A stretch of 64,000 nucleotides of DNA from Acidobacteriota bacterium (GTDB lineage Bacteria > Acidobacteriota > Terriglobia > Bryobacterales > Bryobacteraceae). The stretch lies in the NCBI GenBank assembly GCA_025352795.1, contig JANXSF010000087.1, positions 62,001 to 126,000 of the forward strand. Direction: 5' to 3'. The position numbers were made by a program, and so were the translations under genes. Below the pieces are notes generated by a model. The model worked only from the letters and a program-made list of their open reading frames with translations. It had not been told where the DNA came from and did not search any database. How positions within the stretch are numbered: the stretch's first letter is position 1; each line of letters begins with the position of its first letter. Below are positions 8,016 through 15,216 of this stretch, piece after piece.

Positions 8016-9257
8016 ATGGCGACCCGTTTCGGAACCATTTCGTCTGTTGCGCTCCTAGGCGCTAGCTTTTGTTGGACACAAACGGTCAAACTGGAAAACA
8101 CTGAGTTGAAGAAGGGATGTGAACCAGGCGACGCCGTCATTGACGTGCTGCCCGCCGGTGCGTCGGTTGAAATCCGTTCCGGCATTCAGGGTTGCTACTT
8201 TGTCAACATACGGCACCAGGGCAAGAATTGGTTCGGATTTTTACCTGCCGCAGCCATTACCGGGGCAGATCGGTTAGAGAATGAGCGTCGTGCCGCTCCT
8301 AGCATTGGGGCTGGCGCTGCACGGCTGGGTCCGCCGCCAGTGGACGCACCTGCAAACGCATCCGCTAACGTGAACAAGGCAATTCAGTTGCTCAGCGTGA
8401 ACCAGCCACAGCAAGCGTTTGAATTGCTTGAAGCAGAGCTGAAAAAGGAAGAGTTAAAAAAGACTCCGTTAGACCCCAAATTACTTGCTCTTACTGGGCT
8501 TGCCGCCTATCGGGCAGATGATCTGACAAGTGCTGTCGCCTACCTGAAAGATTCTCTGGATTTGGAAAAAGATCCCGCTCTGGAAGCCCTTTACAAGAAA
8601 GTGATCCGTGAGTTTGGCACCGCCCGGACGATGAAAACGCTGATTGGAACCAAGGCCCAGCTCCGTTACTTGCCTGGAGTGATGTCGGAAACCGACGCTC
8701 ATGCTTTGCTGGAACTAATCGACCGTGAGTACGTGCGAATTTCCGATGAGCTTGGCTGCAATACCGGCGAGCGGCTTACGGCGATCGCCCAAAATTTGGT
8801 GGATTACAAAAAGACCTCCGATGCCGCAGAGTGGGCGGTGGGACAGTTTGATGGTCGTATCCGGGTGGCGTTGCTGGAACCGGGAGGAATTGGCGAAGAT
8901 ACCCGTCGCACCTTTTCCCACGAAATTGTCCACGCCTGCCTGGCCAACATCGGTCCATGGCCAGCCTGGCTGCATGAAGGTCTGGCCCAAAAGCTTTCAG
9001 GGCTTCCGTTGTCCCCTACGGCCAAACTCCACGTGCACGAGGCTGCCCGTGCCAATACGCTCCCCAAGCTGAATCGAATGAGCCAGACGTGGTCCAGGAT
9101 GAGCGCGGAGCATGCCCAGTTGTCCTACGCTGCGGCGTATACGGCTGTGGACCTGTTCTATGAAAAGTTCAAGGAATTGGGGATCCGAAATCTTTTAAGG
9201 AATCCAGATCGATTGCCACAGATCGCCGATGAACTGGACAAATTGTTGCGGCAATGA
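8016..9257 (+). CDS. SH3-like domain protein with gluzincin-type metallopeptidase domain
   Basis: 413 residues. A signal peptide precedes an N-terminal bacterial SH3-like region (about residues 20-85, DVLPAGASVEIRSGIQGCYFVNI). A helical TPR-like stretch spans about 115-205. The C-terminal domain carries HEIVH at residues 302-306 and a downstream HEG with Glu321, a zinc-peptidase arrangement (HExxH ... E) of the MA clan seen in DUF1570/M48-like proteins. The GPWPAWLHEGLAQ context is typical of peptidase MA-like domains. It is likely an envelope peptidase; its substrate is unknown. It is the last gene of a same-strand series of secreted proteins that started at 3841. Confidence 0.78.
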   Translation: MATRFGTISSVALLGASFCWTQTVKLENTELKKGCEPGDAVIDVLPAGASVEIRSGIQGCYFVNIRHQGKNWFGFLPAAAITGADRLENERRAAPSIGAGAARLGPPPVDAPANASANVNKAIQLLSVNQPQQAFELLEAELKKEELKKTPLDPKLLALTGLAAYRADDLTSAVAYLKDSLDLEKDPALEALYKKVIREFGTARTMKTLIGTKAQLRYLPGVMSETDAHALLELIDREYVRISDELGCNTGERLTAIAQNLVDYKKTSDAAEWAVGQFDGRIRVALLEPGGIGEDTRRTFSHEIVHACLANIGPWPAWLHEGLAQKLSGLPLSPTAKLHVHEAARANTLPKLNRMSQTWSRMSAEHAQLSYAAAYTAVDLFYEKFKELGIRNLLRNPDRLPQIADELDKLLRQ

Positions 9258-9365
9258 GCTTTCGTAGTACCCCACTCCCATTTGGGTTTCAAATTGATAT
9301 CCGAGCTCAGGCTTTGGTCGTATAGGCGCGGAAAGACGTTAAATTTCAAATGGGGAGAAAAATTG

Positions 9366-9582
9366 ATGAGAGGAAATTACTATCGGATAATGGCCTCGAA
9401 GTTGTTTCAGAAATGGAATATGCTTCGGACAAGAGGGGCCAAGACTTGATTGAATATGCGTTAATGGCGGTTTCGTAGCGGTAGCAGCGGGAAGCATCAT
9501 GCCCAACGTTTCCACAAATATTAGCACCATCTTTTCCAAGGTGGGCAGTTCCATGTCCCGAGCAGCAACATCAGGATCGTAA
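9366..9582 (+). pseudogene. Frameshifted Flp/Fap pilin gene
   Basis: The conserved core GQDLIEYALMA is readable (9437-9469), then a single missing G, compared with the three intact copies downstream (GCGGGTTTC type versus GCGGTTTC), sends the frame into a TAG at about 9476. In the shifted frame the rest of the pilin continues perfectly: VAVAAGSIMPNVSTNISTI, then SKVGSSMSRAATSGS and TAA at 9580-9582. The ATG at 9366 is also out of frame with the core, so the N-terminus is damaged as well or the start differs. A base-calling error at the G run is the alternative explanation for the main break. Confidence 0.85.
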
Positions 9583-9845
9583 GTTAACGGACAGTGTAGA
9601 ATACTTTAGCAAGTATAATGGACAGTATAGGACCTGTTAAGGGAAGGAAGAACTATCCAGCTCCACCTTTCTTTTTGCATTTTAAACGACCTTGCTCTTT
9701 CGTGTTTTTCAACAAACCTGGGGTCCACTCTAGTACGAAGGTCTATATTTTGTCTGACAAACTAAGTGGATATGAGTATTGCCCGTAGTCCTAGGGGATG
9801 TTAAGTTCTAGTTGAAGGCAATTTTTAGCGCACAAGGACACCCCC
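9583..9845. other. 263-bp gap upstream of the first intact pilin
   Basis: No gene is seen. The gap holds two copies of GGACAGT(G/A)TAG, at 9589-9599 and 9620-9630, exactly 31 bp apart on the same face of the helix. A TATAAT box lies between them at 9614-9619 but without a good -35 at 17 bp. The remainder is AT-rich leader of the pilin gene at 9846. Confidence 0.4.
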
Positions 9846-10052
9846 ATGACCCACTTAAAAACATTCTTCCGTAGCTTTGAAAGCGATCTGCTGCGAAACA
9901 CCAAAGGCCAGGATTTGATTGAATATGCACTCATGGCCGGTTTTGTGGCTGTTGCTGCCGGGGCCATCATGCCGGAAGTGTCAGTGAATATCAGCACCAT
10001 CTTCTCCAAAGTTGGCAGTGCAATGTCTCAAGCATCCATTTCCGGTTCATAA
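9846..10052 (+). CDS. Flp/Fap-type pilin (copy 1)
   Basis: 68 residues. A short basic leader ends in TKG, followed by QDLIEYALMAGFVAVAAGAIMP. This is the class III (Flp) prepilin signature: peptidase cleavage after Gly21 leaves Gln at +1 and the invariant Glu at +5, then Tyr. The mature pilin is about 47 residues: a single hydrophobic helix and a short tail NISTIFSKVGSAMSQASISGS. Flp pilins polymerise into tight-adherence pili through the Tad secretion system; no tad/rcp genes are in the window, so the machine must be encoded elsewhere. The N-terminal leader is longer than in the other copies. Confidence 0.93.
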   Translation: MTHLKTFFRSFESDLLRNTKGQDLIEYALMAGFVAVAAGAIMPEVSVNISTIFSKVGSAMSQASISGS

Positions 10053-10139
10053 ACCCCCTCTACAGCACCCAAACTAAAGCAATCTTCATACTACTGGGGC
10101 CAGTTCTTAGGAGTTTCGTAGTCCAAACTAAGGGTTTTT

Positions 10140-10178
10140 GCCGATTTGTGAGAACGATTCTCGATGATAAATTTCTTA
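10140..10178 (+). promoter_or_regulatory. Conserved leader motif of pilin copy 2
   Basis: GCCGATTTGT (10140-10149) and ATGATAAATTT (from 10164) have start points 24 bp apart, and the second box lies 60 bp before the pilin ATG. The same two boxes at the same 24-bp spacing occur before pilin copy 3 (10599-10638) while the bases between them differ. This pattern suggests a bipartite promoter or activator site specific to these pilin genes. It does not match the standard sigma-70 boxes well. Confidence 0.55.
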
Positions 10179-10223
10179 CAGCGGCGAAAATATATCGCTG
10201 CAAACGGGAGAGAATACAAAAAC

Positions 10224-10424
10224 ATGAAAACCTTGAAGAACACACTCTTGAAACTCCAGATCCTACACGACACCAAAGGTCAGGACCTTATCGAATATGC
10301 ATTGATGGCTGGCTTTGTTGCCGTCGCCGCTGGCGCCATCATGCCAAACGTTTCCGCAAACATCAGCACCATCTTCTCGAAGATCGGCAGCTCCATGTCA
10401 CAAGCCGCTACGCAAGGTTCCTAA
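10224..10424 (+). CDS. Flp/Fap-type pilin (copy 2)
   Basis: 66 residues from the ATG at 10224, which has GGAGAG about 9 nt upstream; an in-frame ATG at 10164 would add 20 residues but lies inside the conserved leader box and lacks a ribosome-binding site. The leader MKTLKNTLLKLQILHDTKG is followed by QDLIEYALMAGFVAVAAGAI. The tail NISTIFSKIGSSMSQAATQGS is identical to copy 3. It is followed by its own hairpin terminator, so it is monocistronic. Confidence 0.93.
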   Translation: MKTLKNTLLKLQILHDTKGQDLIEYALMAGFVAVAAGAIMPNVSANISTIFSKIGSSMSQAATQGS

Positions 10425-10444
10425 CCGAATTTTGTTTTTTGCGC

Positions 10445-10482
10445 AGAAGGGAGTTGGAAGCTTAGGCTTCCAGCTCCCTTCT
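10445..10482 (+). terminator. Intrinsic terminator after pilin copy 2
   Basis: AGAAGGGAGTTGGAAGC pairs with GCTTCCAGCTCCCTTCT across a TTAG loop: a 17-bp stem with one G-T wobble, followed by CATTTTAAAG. The stem is strong; the U-tract is short. Confidence 0.8.
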
Positions 10483-10598
10483 CATTTTAAAGCGATCTGC
10501 CGATATATGAAGTAGGGCAGGCTGTTAGGGTTAGGGTCCATTGAGTGTTGGTCTATTCCAGGTACTGAGGATAATCTCTCACCCATGTAGGGTTCTAA

Positions 10599-10638
10599 GC
10601 CGATTTGTTCCGCTTCATTTGAATGATAAATTTACTTA
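10599..10638 (+). promoter_or_regulatory. Conserved leader motif of pilin copy 3
   Basis: GCCGATTTGT (10599-10608) and ATGATAAATTT (from 10623), again with start points 24 bp apart; the second box is 64 bp before the ATG at 10687. See the matching element before copy 2. Confidence 0.55.
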
Positions 10639-10686
10639 TCCGCTAGTAAAAAGCGCAAAACAATACTCTGAGGAGGGTATAGAAAA

Positions 10687-10872
10687 ATGAAAGCTAAATT
10701 CTTGAAATTAATTAAAGACACGAAAGGTCAGGACTTGATCGAATACGCGTTGATGGCAGGGTTTGTGGCCGTGGCCGCTGGTGCAATTATGCCTAGCGTT
10801 TCCGGCAACATCAGCACCATCTTCTCGAAGATTGGTAGTTCCATGTCACAAGCCGCTACCCAGGGCTCCTAA
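10687..10872 (+). CDS. Flp/Fap-type pilin (copy 3)
   Basis: 61 residues. The ribosome-binding site GAGGAGGG lies 8 nt before the ATG and is the strongest of the three copies. The leader MKAKFLKLIKDTKG precedes QDLIEYALMAGFVAVAAGAI; the mature part differs from copy 2 at only a few positions (MPSVSGNISTI). Near-identical mature sequences with different leaders and flanks suggest duplication followed by selection or gene conversion on the mature pilin. The strong ribosome-binding site and good terminator suggest that this is the major pilin, though this is inference. Confidence 0.93.
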   Translation: MKAKFLKLIKDTKGQDLIEYALMAGFVAVAAGAIMPSVSGNISTIFSKIGSSMSQAATQGS

Positions 10873-10887
10873 GCTAGTCTGTTGTTG

Positions 10888-10933
10888 AAAGGGGGCGGTG
10901 TGGCTGCAAGGCTTACCTCCCCCTTTCGTTTTT
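10888..10933 (+). terminator. Intrinsic terminator after pilin copy 3
   Basis: AAAGGGGGCGGT pairs with ACCTCCCCCTTT (one mismatch) and is followed by CGTTTTTAT. It also stands between the convergent pilin and dienelactone hydrolase genes. Confidence 0.8.
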
Positions 10934-10939
10934 ATCCGC

Positions 10940-11836
10940 CTAAGCCGCCCCGTTTTTCTTGAACCATTCATTCAACCGCTTAAATCCATTCTCAGCCGAT
11001 TGCTTGTCGTAACTTGGACGATAGTCTGCATGGAAACCATGCTGCGCATCCGGATAAACCACAATTTCCGATGCTTTACCAGACGCCGTGCCCGTTGCCT
11101 TTAACGCCTCCCGCATCTTGTCGATACTCGCCTGCGGAATGCCCGTATCCTTCCCGCCATACAGACCCAACACCGGCGCATGCAAAGATCCAACCACGTC
11201 AATGGGATTCTTGGGCGTCAGTTCACTGGTCTGCCCTACCAACCTTCCATACCAGGCCGCACCAGCTTTCAACTTGGGATTGTGAGCCGCATACAGCCAC
11301 ACCACCCTGCCGCCCCAGCAAAAGCCCGTGATGCCAAGCTTGTTCACATTGCCCTTATTCTTCGACGCCCAAGCCACCGCAGCATCCAAATCGGACATAA
11401 CTTGCGCATCTGGAACCTTCGACACTACTTTGCTGATCACTTCCTGAATGTTGGTGATTACCGAAACATCTCCCTGCCGGGCATACATTTCCGGAGCAAT
11501 CGCCAAATGACCCAGCTTGGCAAAGCGACGGCAAATATCTTTGATGTGCTCATGGACACCAAAAATCTCCTGCACCACCAGAACGGTAGGGAAATTCTTG
11601 CCCTTGGCAGGCATCGCCCGATAGGCAGGGATGGATCCGTCCTTGGTCGGAATTTTTACTTCGCCTGCAACTAGTCCCTCGGCGCTAGTTTTTATCGTCT
11701 CCGCCGAAACAGGTTGTACAGCCAATGCAAACCCGGCACTTAATTTCGTGACCAGGAACCGCCGTCTGTTTTCCGAAGGGTTCGGCGGAGCTAAACACAT
11801 CGACTCTGCTTCCAACAAAGACCCTGACTCTTTCAT
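10940..11836 (-). CDS. Dienelactone hydrolase family protein, probably Tat-exported
   Basis: 298 residues. The N-terminus contains [19 protein letters not shown], a twin-arginine-like signal peptide ending near QPVSA, after an unusually long n-region; the true start might be the internal Met at residue 13. The catalytic triad of the alpha/beta hydrolase is visible: Cys173 in GFCWGG, Asp230 in YGGKD and His266 in [12 protein letters not shown]. The family hydrolyses dienelactones and related esters; export suggests an extracytoplasmic ester or lactone substrate. It ends next to the pilin terminator and starts 33 bp after the enoyl-CoA hydratase gene on the same strand. Confidence 0.9.
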   Translation of the reverse strand: MKESGSLLEAESMCLAPPNPSENRRRFLVTKLSAGFALAVQPVSAETIKTSAEGLVAGEVKIPTKDGSIPAYRAMPAKGKNFPTVLVVQEIFGVHEHIKDICRRFAKLGHLAIAPEMYARQGDVSVITNIQEVISKVVSKVPDAQVMSDLDAAVAWASKNKGNVNKLGITGFCWGGRVVWLYAAHNPKLKAGAAWYGRLVGQTSELTPKNPIDVVGSLHAPVLGLYGGKDTGIPQASIDKMREALKATGTASGKASEIVVYPDAQHGFHADYRPSYDKQSAENGFKRLNEWFKKNGAA

Positions 11837-11869
11837 AATTCAATTCTCCTTTGCGTCTATTCTACTATC

Positions 11870-12619
11870 TCAACCACGCTGCAAGCTGGCCCGGATCTTC
11901 TCTTTTTGCACCAGTGCCTCGTCTGTAAACCAGGGGTCCACGTCCGGTTCAAATGCTGTATGGGCAACTCCCGTGGATTCCAGCACAATCTTTTTCAAGG
12001 CGGCAAATGTTGCCGGAGGCTTTCCACTCAAATATTGGGCCAGTTCCATGCCTCCCGCCTGAATCTGCGTTTCCGGTACCACTCGCGTCACCAGGCCAGC
12101 ATCCAGCGCCTTCATTGGTGACAGTGCTTCCCCAGCCAGCACCATTCTACGTGCCACCGGCCCGCCCACCGCCGTCGATAGCATTCGGAAAATCGAATGC
12201 GGCAGTACCACGCCAACGTCAATCTCATTCATCGCGAAACGGTAGTCGCCTTCAACCATCACCCGAAAGTCGCAACACAGCGCCAGAATCGCACCACCGG
12301 TTACAGCATGGCCTGGAAGTGCACCAACCACCGGCTTGGGGAAGTTAAGGATCATCGTGATGAGGTTCCCAAACGCTTCCAGAAAATCCCGCATCTGCTC
12401 CCGGTTGTAGGCAAAAACTTCCATTGCGTCAAATCCCGCAGAAAAGAATCTGGGAACAGCGCTGGTAAACAGCACCGCGCGCACATCCACATCCAAGGCG
12501 GCTAATTGGAAGGCATCCAGAAGTTCACCCAGTATTTGACGATTCAAAGGATTCGCTTTCGGTCGGTTCATGGTGACTATCGCCACCGCACCACTAGTTT
12601 CAAATTGTACAAATTGCAT
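11870..12619 (-). CDS. Enoyl-CoA hydratase/isomerase family protein
   Basis: 249 residues, crotonase fold. The oxyanion-hole region reads LPGHAVTGGAILALCCDFRV, and DVRAVLFTSAVPRFFSAGFD is the first CoA-binding motif. By alignment to mitochondrial hydratase, the first catalytic Glu is kept (NEIDVG) but the second, in the helix before MVLAGEALSP, is replaced by Arg (ARRMVL). Crotonases with a single Glu are often isomerases or other CoA-ester enzymes, so a hydratase label is not safe. It is divergent from the phosphotransferase gene. Confidence 0.88.
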   Translation of the reverse strand: MQFVQFETSGAVAIVTMNRPKANPLNRQILGELLDAFQLAALDVDVRAVLFTSAVPRFFSAGFDAMEVFAYNREQMRDFLEAFGNLITMILNFPKPVVGALPGHAVTGGAILALCCDFRVMVEGDYRFAMNEIDVGVVLPHSIFRMLSTAVGGPVARRMVLAGEALSPMKALDAGLVTRVVPETQIQAGGMELAQYLSGKPPATFAALKKIVLESTGVAHTAFEPDVDPWFTDEALVQKEKIRASLQRG

Positions 12620-12701
12620 AGTTGTTCTACTTATTAAACTACTTTCGCGCTTCCAGATCCGGCGCGCAAGCTGGAAATTCTGGTACGCTCAACCGGAGAG
12701 C

Positions 12702-13802
12702 ATGTCAGGCAATTTATCCACTACAGACAGCGGTTTAGGCGCTGATTCAAGCGCTGATTCAAGCGCTGATTCAAGCAAAGATACGGCCCCGGTTCGTGCA
12801 GGCGAAGAACTGCCTCTGGATAATTTAGCGAAGTATCTAGAGGGCAAACTCCCCCACGACACAACATCGCTGCAACTGCAGCAGTTCCCCGGCGGACATT
12901 CCAACCTCACTTACCTTTTACGAATTGGCCAGCAAGAATACGTGCTTCGCCGAGGCCCATTGGGTCCAGTGGCACCGAAAGCGCACGATATGGCGCGTGA
13001 GTTCCGCATCTTAAAAAGCATCCATCCGCATTTTCAACCCGCGCCAAACGTGTATCTATTGTGCGAAGATCTGGCCGTGCTGGGATGCGTCTTTTTCATC
13101 ATGGAGAGGCGGCAAGGGAAAATTATTCGGGATTCCGTTCCACCACAATTCCAAACCGTGCCCGATTTCCAAGGACGCATCAGCCGCGCTTTTATTGATT
13201 GCCTGTCCACCCTGCATTCGGTGGATATCAGCACCCCGGAACTGGCCGCGCTCGGTAAACCAGAAGGGTTTTTGGAACGGCAGGTGAAGGGCTGGACAGA
13301 GCGTTGGCATCGTTCCCAAACCACACTGCTGCAGGGCATGGATCGCATCATCCATTGGCTGGCGAATGGAATTCCAAGTCCGCTGGCACCAACCTTGGTC
13401 CACAACGATTTCAAACTGGACAATATGATGTTCCAATTCGACGATCCTTCGCGCGTAGCGGCAGTTCTGGATTGGGAAATGACCACCATCGGCGACCCCT
13501 TGGTAGACCTGGGACTTACCCTCTGCTATTGGCAACTCGGCTCAATTTCATCGCTTGGGAAAGATGCTGGTCTCTATAACCGGGCGCAGTTCCTGGCGCA
13601 TTACGAAGTAAAAACTGGTCGTGACCTCAGCAACATCCGCTGGTATGAAATTCTGGGGATATTCAAACTTGCCGTGATTCTTCAACAAATTTATTTCCGT
13701 TATCATCAGGGCCAAACCAAAGATGAGCGCTTCGCCCACTTCGACGTTCGTGTGGCCGCGTTGGTGAACAGTGCAGTGAACCTGTTGGAAGAAACTTCTT
13801 GA
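12702..13802 (+). CDS. APH/ACAD10-type phosphotransferase
   Basis: 366 residues from ATG 12702 (GGAGAG 6 nt upstream); further upstream codons in frame run into the divergent hydratase gene. The kinase-like fold has the Brenner motif LVHNDFKLDNMMF and the metal-binding VLDWEMTTIGDP. Proteins of this kind resemble the aminoglycoside-phosphotransferase-like domain of human ACAD10/11, which phosphorylates 4-hydroxy acyl-CoAs, and in bacteria are often near fatty acid genes, as the adjacent crotonase suggests. The N-terminus holds the low-complexity repeat ADSSADSSADSSKD. The next gene overlaps its stop by 4 nt. Confidence 0.9.
   Translation: MSGNLSTTDSGLGADSSADSSADSSKDTAPVRAGEELPLDNLAKYLEGKLPHDTTSLQLQQFPGGHSNLTYLLRIGQQEYVLRRGPLGPVAPKAHDMAREFRILKSIHPHFQPAPNVYLLCEDLAVLGCVFFIMERRQGKIIRDSVPPQFQTVPDFQGRISRAFIDCLSTLHSVDISTPELAALGKPEGFLERQVKGWTERWHRSQTTLLQGMDRIIHWLANGIPSPLAPTLVHNDFKLDNMMFQFDDPSRVAAVLDWEMTTIGDPLVDLGLTLCYWQLGSISSLGKDAGLYNRAQFLAHYEVKTGRDLSNIRWYEILGIFKLAVILQQIYFRYHQGQTKDERFAHFDVRVAALVNSAVNLLEETS
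12741..12776 (+). repeat. Three perfect 12-bp tandem repeats inside the phosphotransferase gene
   Basis: GCTGATTCAAGC three times head to tail, each encoding ADSS in frame. Because the unit is a multiple of three, copy-number change would alter the linker length without breaking the frame. Confidence 0.95.
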
Positions 13803-14497
13803 GCGCCCTCTATCTAGTCCGCCATGGGCAAGCGGGATTGCGCAGCAACTACGACAGGCTTTCCGATCTTGGGCACGAACAGACGCATCTGCTGGGCAGC
13901 TATCTGGCGTTGCAGGAAATTCCCTTTGCCCATCTCTACTGCGGAGAACTTCGTAGACAGAAAGAAACTGCGGCTAATGCAGTCAGCGCCCTCCGAACCT
14001 CCGTGCAGCTTCAGAGCGATGCCCGATGGAACGAGTTTGACCTGGACGACGTGTACCGTAAGATCGCCCCGCAAATCGCCGCCATTGACGCGAATTTTCG
14101 GGACGGATACCAGGAAATGCTCGCCGCCATGGACAATCCAGAATCGACCGTGCATCGGGGACATTCTCATTTGGATGCGATGGTTGTCCTTGCCTGGATA
14201 GCCAATCGGTTTCCATATGACGGAGAATCGTTTTCAGATTTCACGATTCGTATTCAAGCCGCGCTGAATTCTATAAAAACGTCCGAGGGTCCCACCATTG
14301 TTTTTACAAGCGCCACACCGACCGCAATCGCCATTGCCACCGCACTGGACTTGCCTTTGGAACGCAGCTTGAAGTTGGCCGGAGTGACCTACAACGCATC
14401 CATCTCAACGCTACGAATCCAACCGCAGGAAATATCACTTTTTAGTTTCAATGGAATCCCACATTTGTCAGAAGCCAGACTGCGCACATTCCGCTAG
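13799..14497 (+). CDS. Histidine phosphatase family protein
   Basis: 232 residues. Starts with TTG at 13799, overlapping the TGA of the phosphotransferase as TTGA, so the two are coupled. The phosphoglycerate-mutase-like RHG motif is at LVRHGQAG (residues 6-13), an acidic/basic segment YCGELRRQKETA follows, and the second catalytic His lies in a C-terminal region normally reading GH; here the corresponding segment is TIVFTSATPTAIAIA, where the usual His seems to be absent. The substrate is unknown. It ends 24 bp from the convergent response regulator gene. Confidence 0.85.
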   Translation: MSALYLVRHGQAGLRSNYDRLSDLGHEQTHLLGSYLALQEIPFAHLYCGELRRQKETAANAVSALRTSVQLQSDARWNEFDLDDVYRKIAPQIAAIDANFRDGYQEMLAAMDNPESTVHRGHSHLDAMVVLAWIANRFPYDGESFSDFTIRIQAALNSIKTSEGPTIVFTSATPTAIAIATALDLPLERSLKLAGVTYNASISTLRIQPQEISLFSFNGIPHLSEARLRTFR

Positions 14498-14521
14498 ATG
14501 GTAGGATTTGAATCAGACGCA

Positions 14522-15208
14522 CTAACTATCGAACTTATAGCCAAGGCCGCGCAGGGTCAGAAAATATTGTGGGTAACGGGGATTGTCTTCCAACTTTTGT
14601 CGCAGCCACGCCATGTGAACATCCACTGTGCGAGTCTCCGGTGTGGCTTGGTAACCCCACACATCGGTCAGTAACTGTTCTCTTGAAATGGATTCGCCAC
14701 GATGTTCAATCAGATATTTCAATAACTGGTATTCCCTGGCCGAAAGCACCACAGCCACGGCATTGCGCAAAACTTCTGCCCGCCGGAAATCAACCTTAAC
14801 TGTCCCGAACTGAAACGCCATCACCGCTGCTGCAGGCTTGGCCACTGACCGGCGTAATAGAGCTTCAATCCTTGCCAGCAGCTCCATCATGTCGAACGGC
14901 TTGGTCAAGTAATCGTCAGCGCCAATCTGCAATCCCACAACTTTATCCACCACTTGATTGCGTGCCGTCAGCATAAGAATAGGCGTTTGCATGCCGCTTT
15001 GCCGTAGTTTACGGCAAACATCAAAGCCACTCTTTTTGGGAAGCATTACATCCAGAATGATCAGGTCATACGGTTGGGCCATCGCCTGCGCCAAACCGGC
15101 TTCTCCGTCTTCGCAAGCATCGGTATGATACCCTTCCCCCTGCAAACGATCGGTCAGCGTTAAAACTAATCCCGGTTCGTCTTCCACCAGCAAAATGCGT
15201 TGTGCCAT
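14522..15208 (-). CDS. OmpR/PhoB-type response regulator
   Basis: 228 residues. Receiver domain 1-120 with phospho-acceptor Asp53 (LIILDVMLPKKSG), conserved acidic pair ED at 9-10 and Lys in LTKPFD. A winged-helix DNA-binding domain spans about 130-228 (DVWGYQATPETRTVDVHMAWLRQKL, ending FLTLRGLGYKFDS). It is third in an operon behind an ECF sigma factor and a histidine kinase; the gap to the kinase is 8 nt. Confidence 0.95.
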   Translation of the reverse strand: MAQRILLVEDEPGLVLTLTDRLQGEGYHTDACEDGEAGLAQAMAQPYDLIILDVMLPKKSGFDVCRKLRQSGMQTPILMLTARNQVVDKVVGLQIGADDYLTKPFDMMELLARIEALLRRSVAKPAAAVMAFQFGTVKVDFRRAEVLRNAVAVVLSAREYQLLKYLIEHRGESISREQLLTDVWGYQATPETRTVDVHMAWLRQKLEDNPRYPQYFLTLRGLGYKFDS

Positions 15209-15216
15209 GGTTCTGG

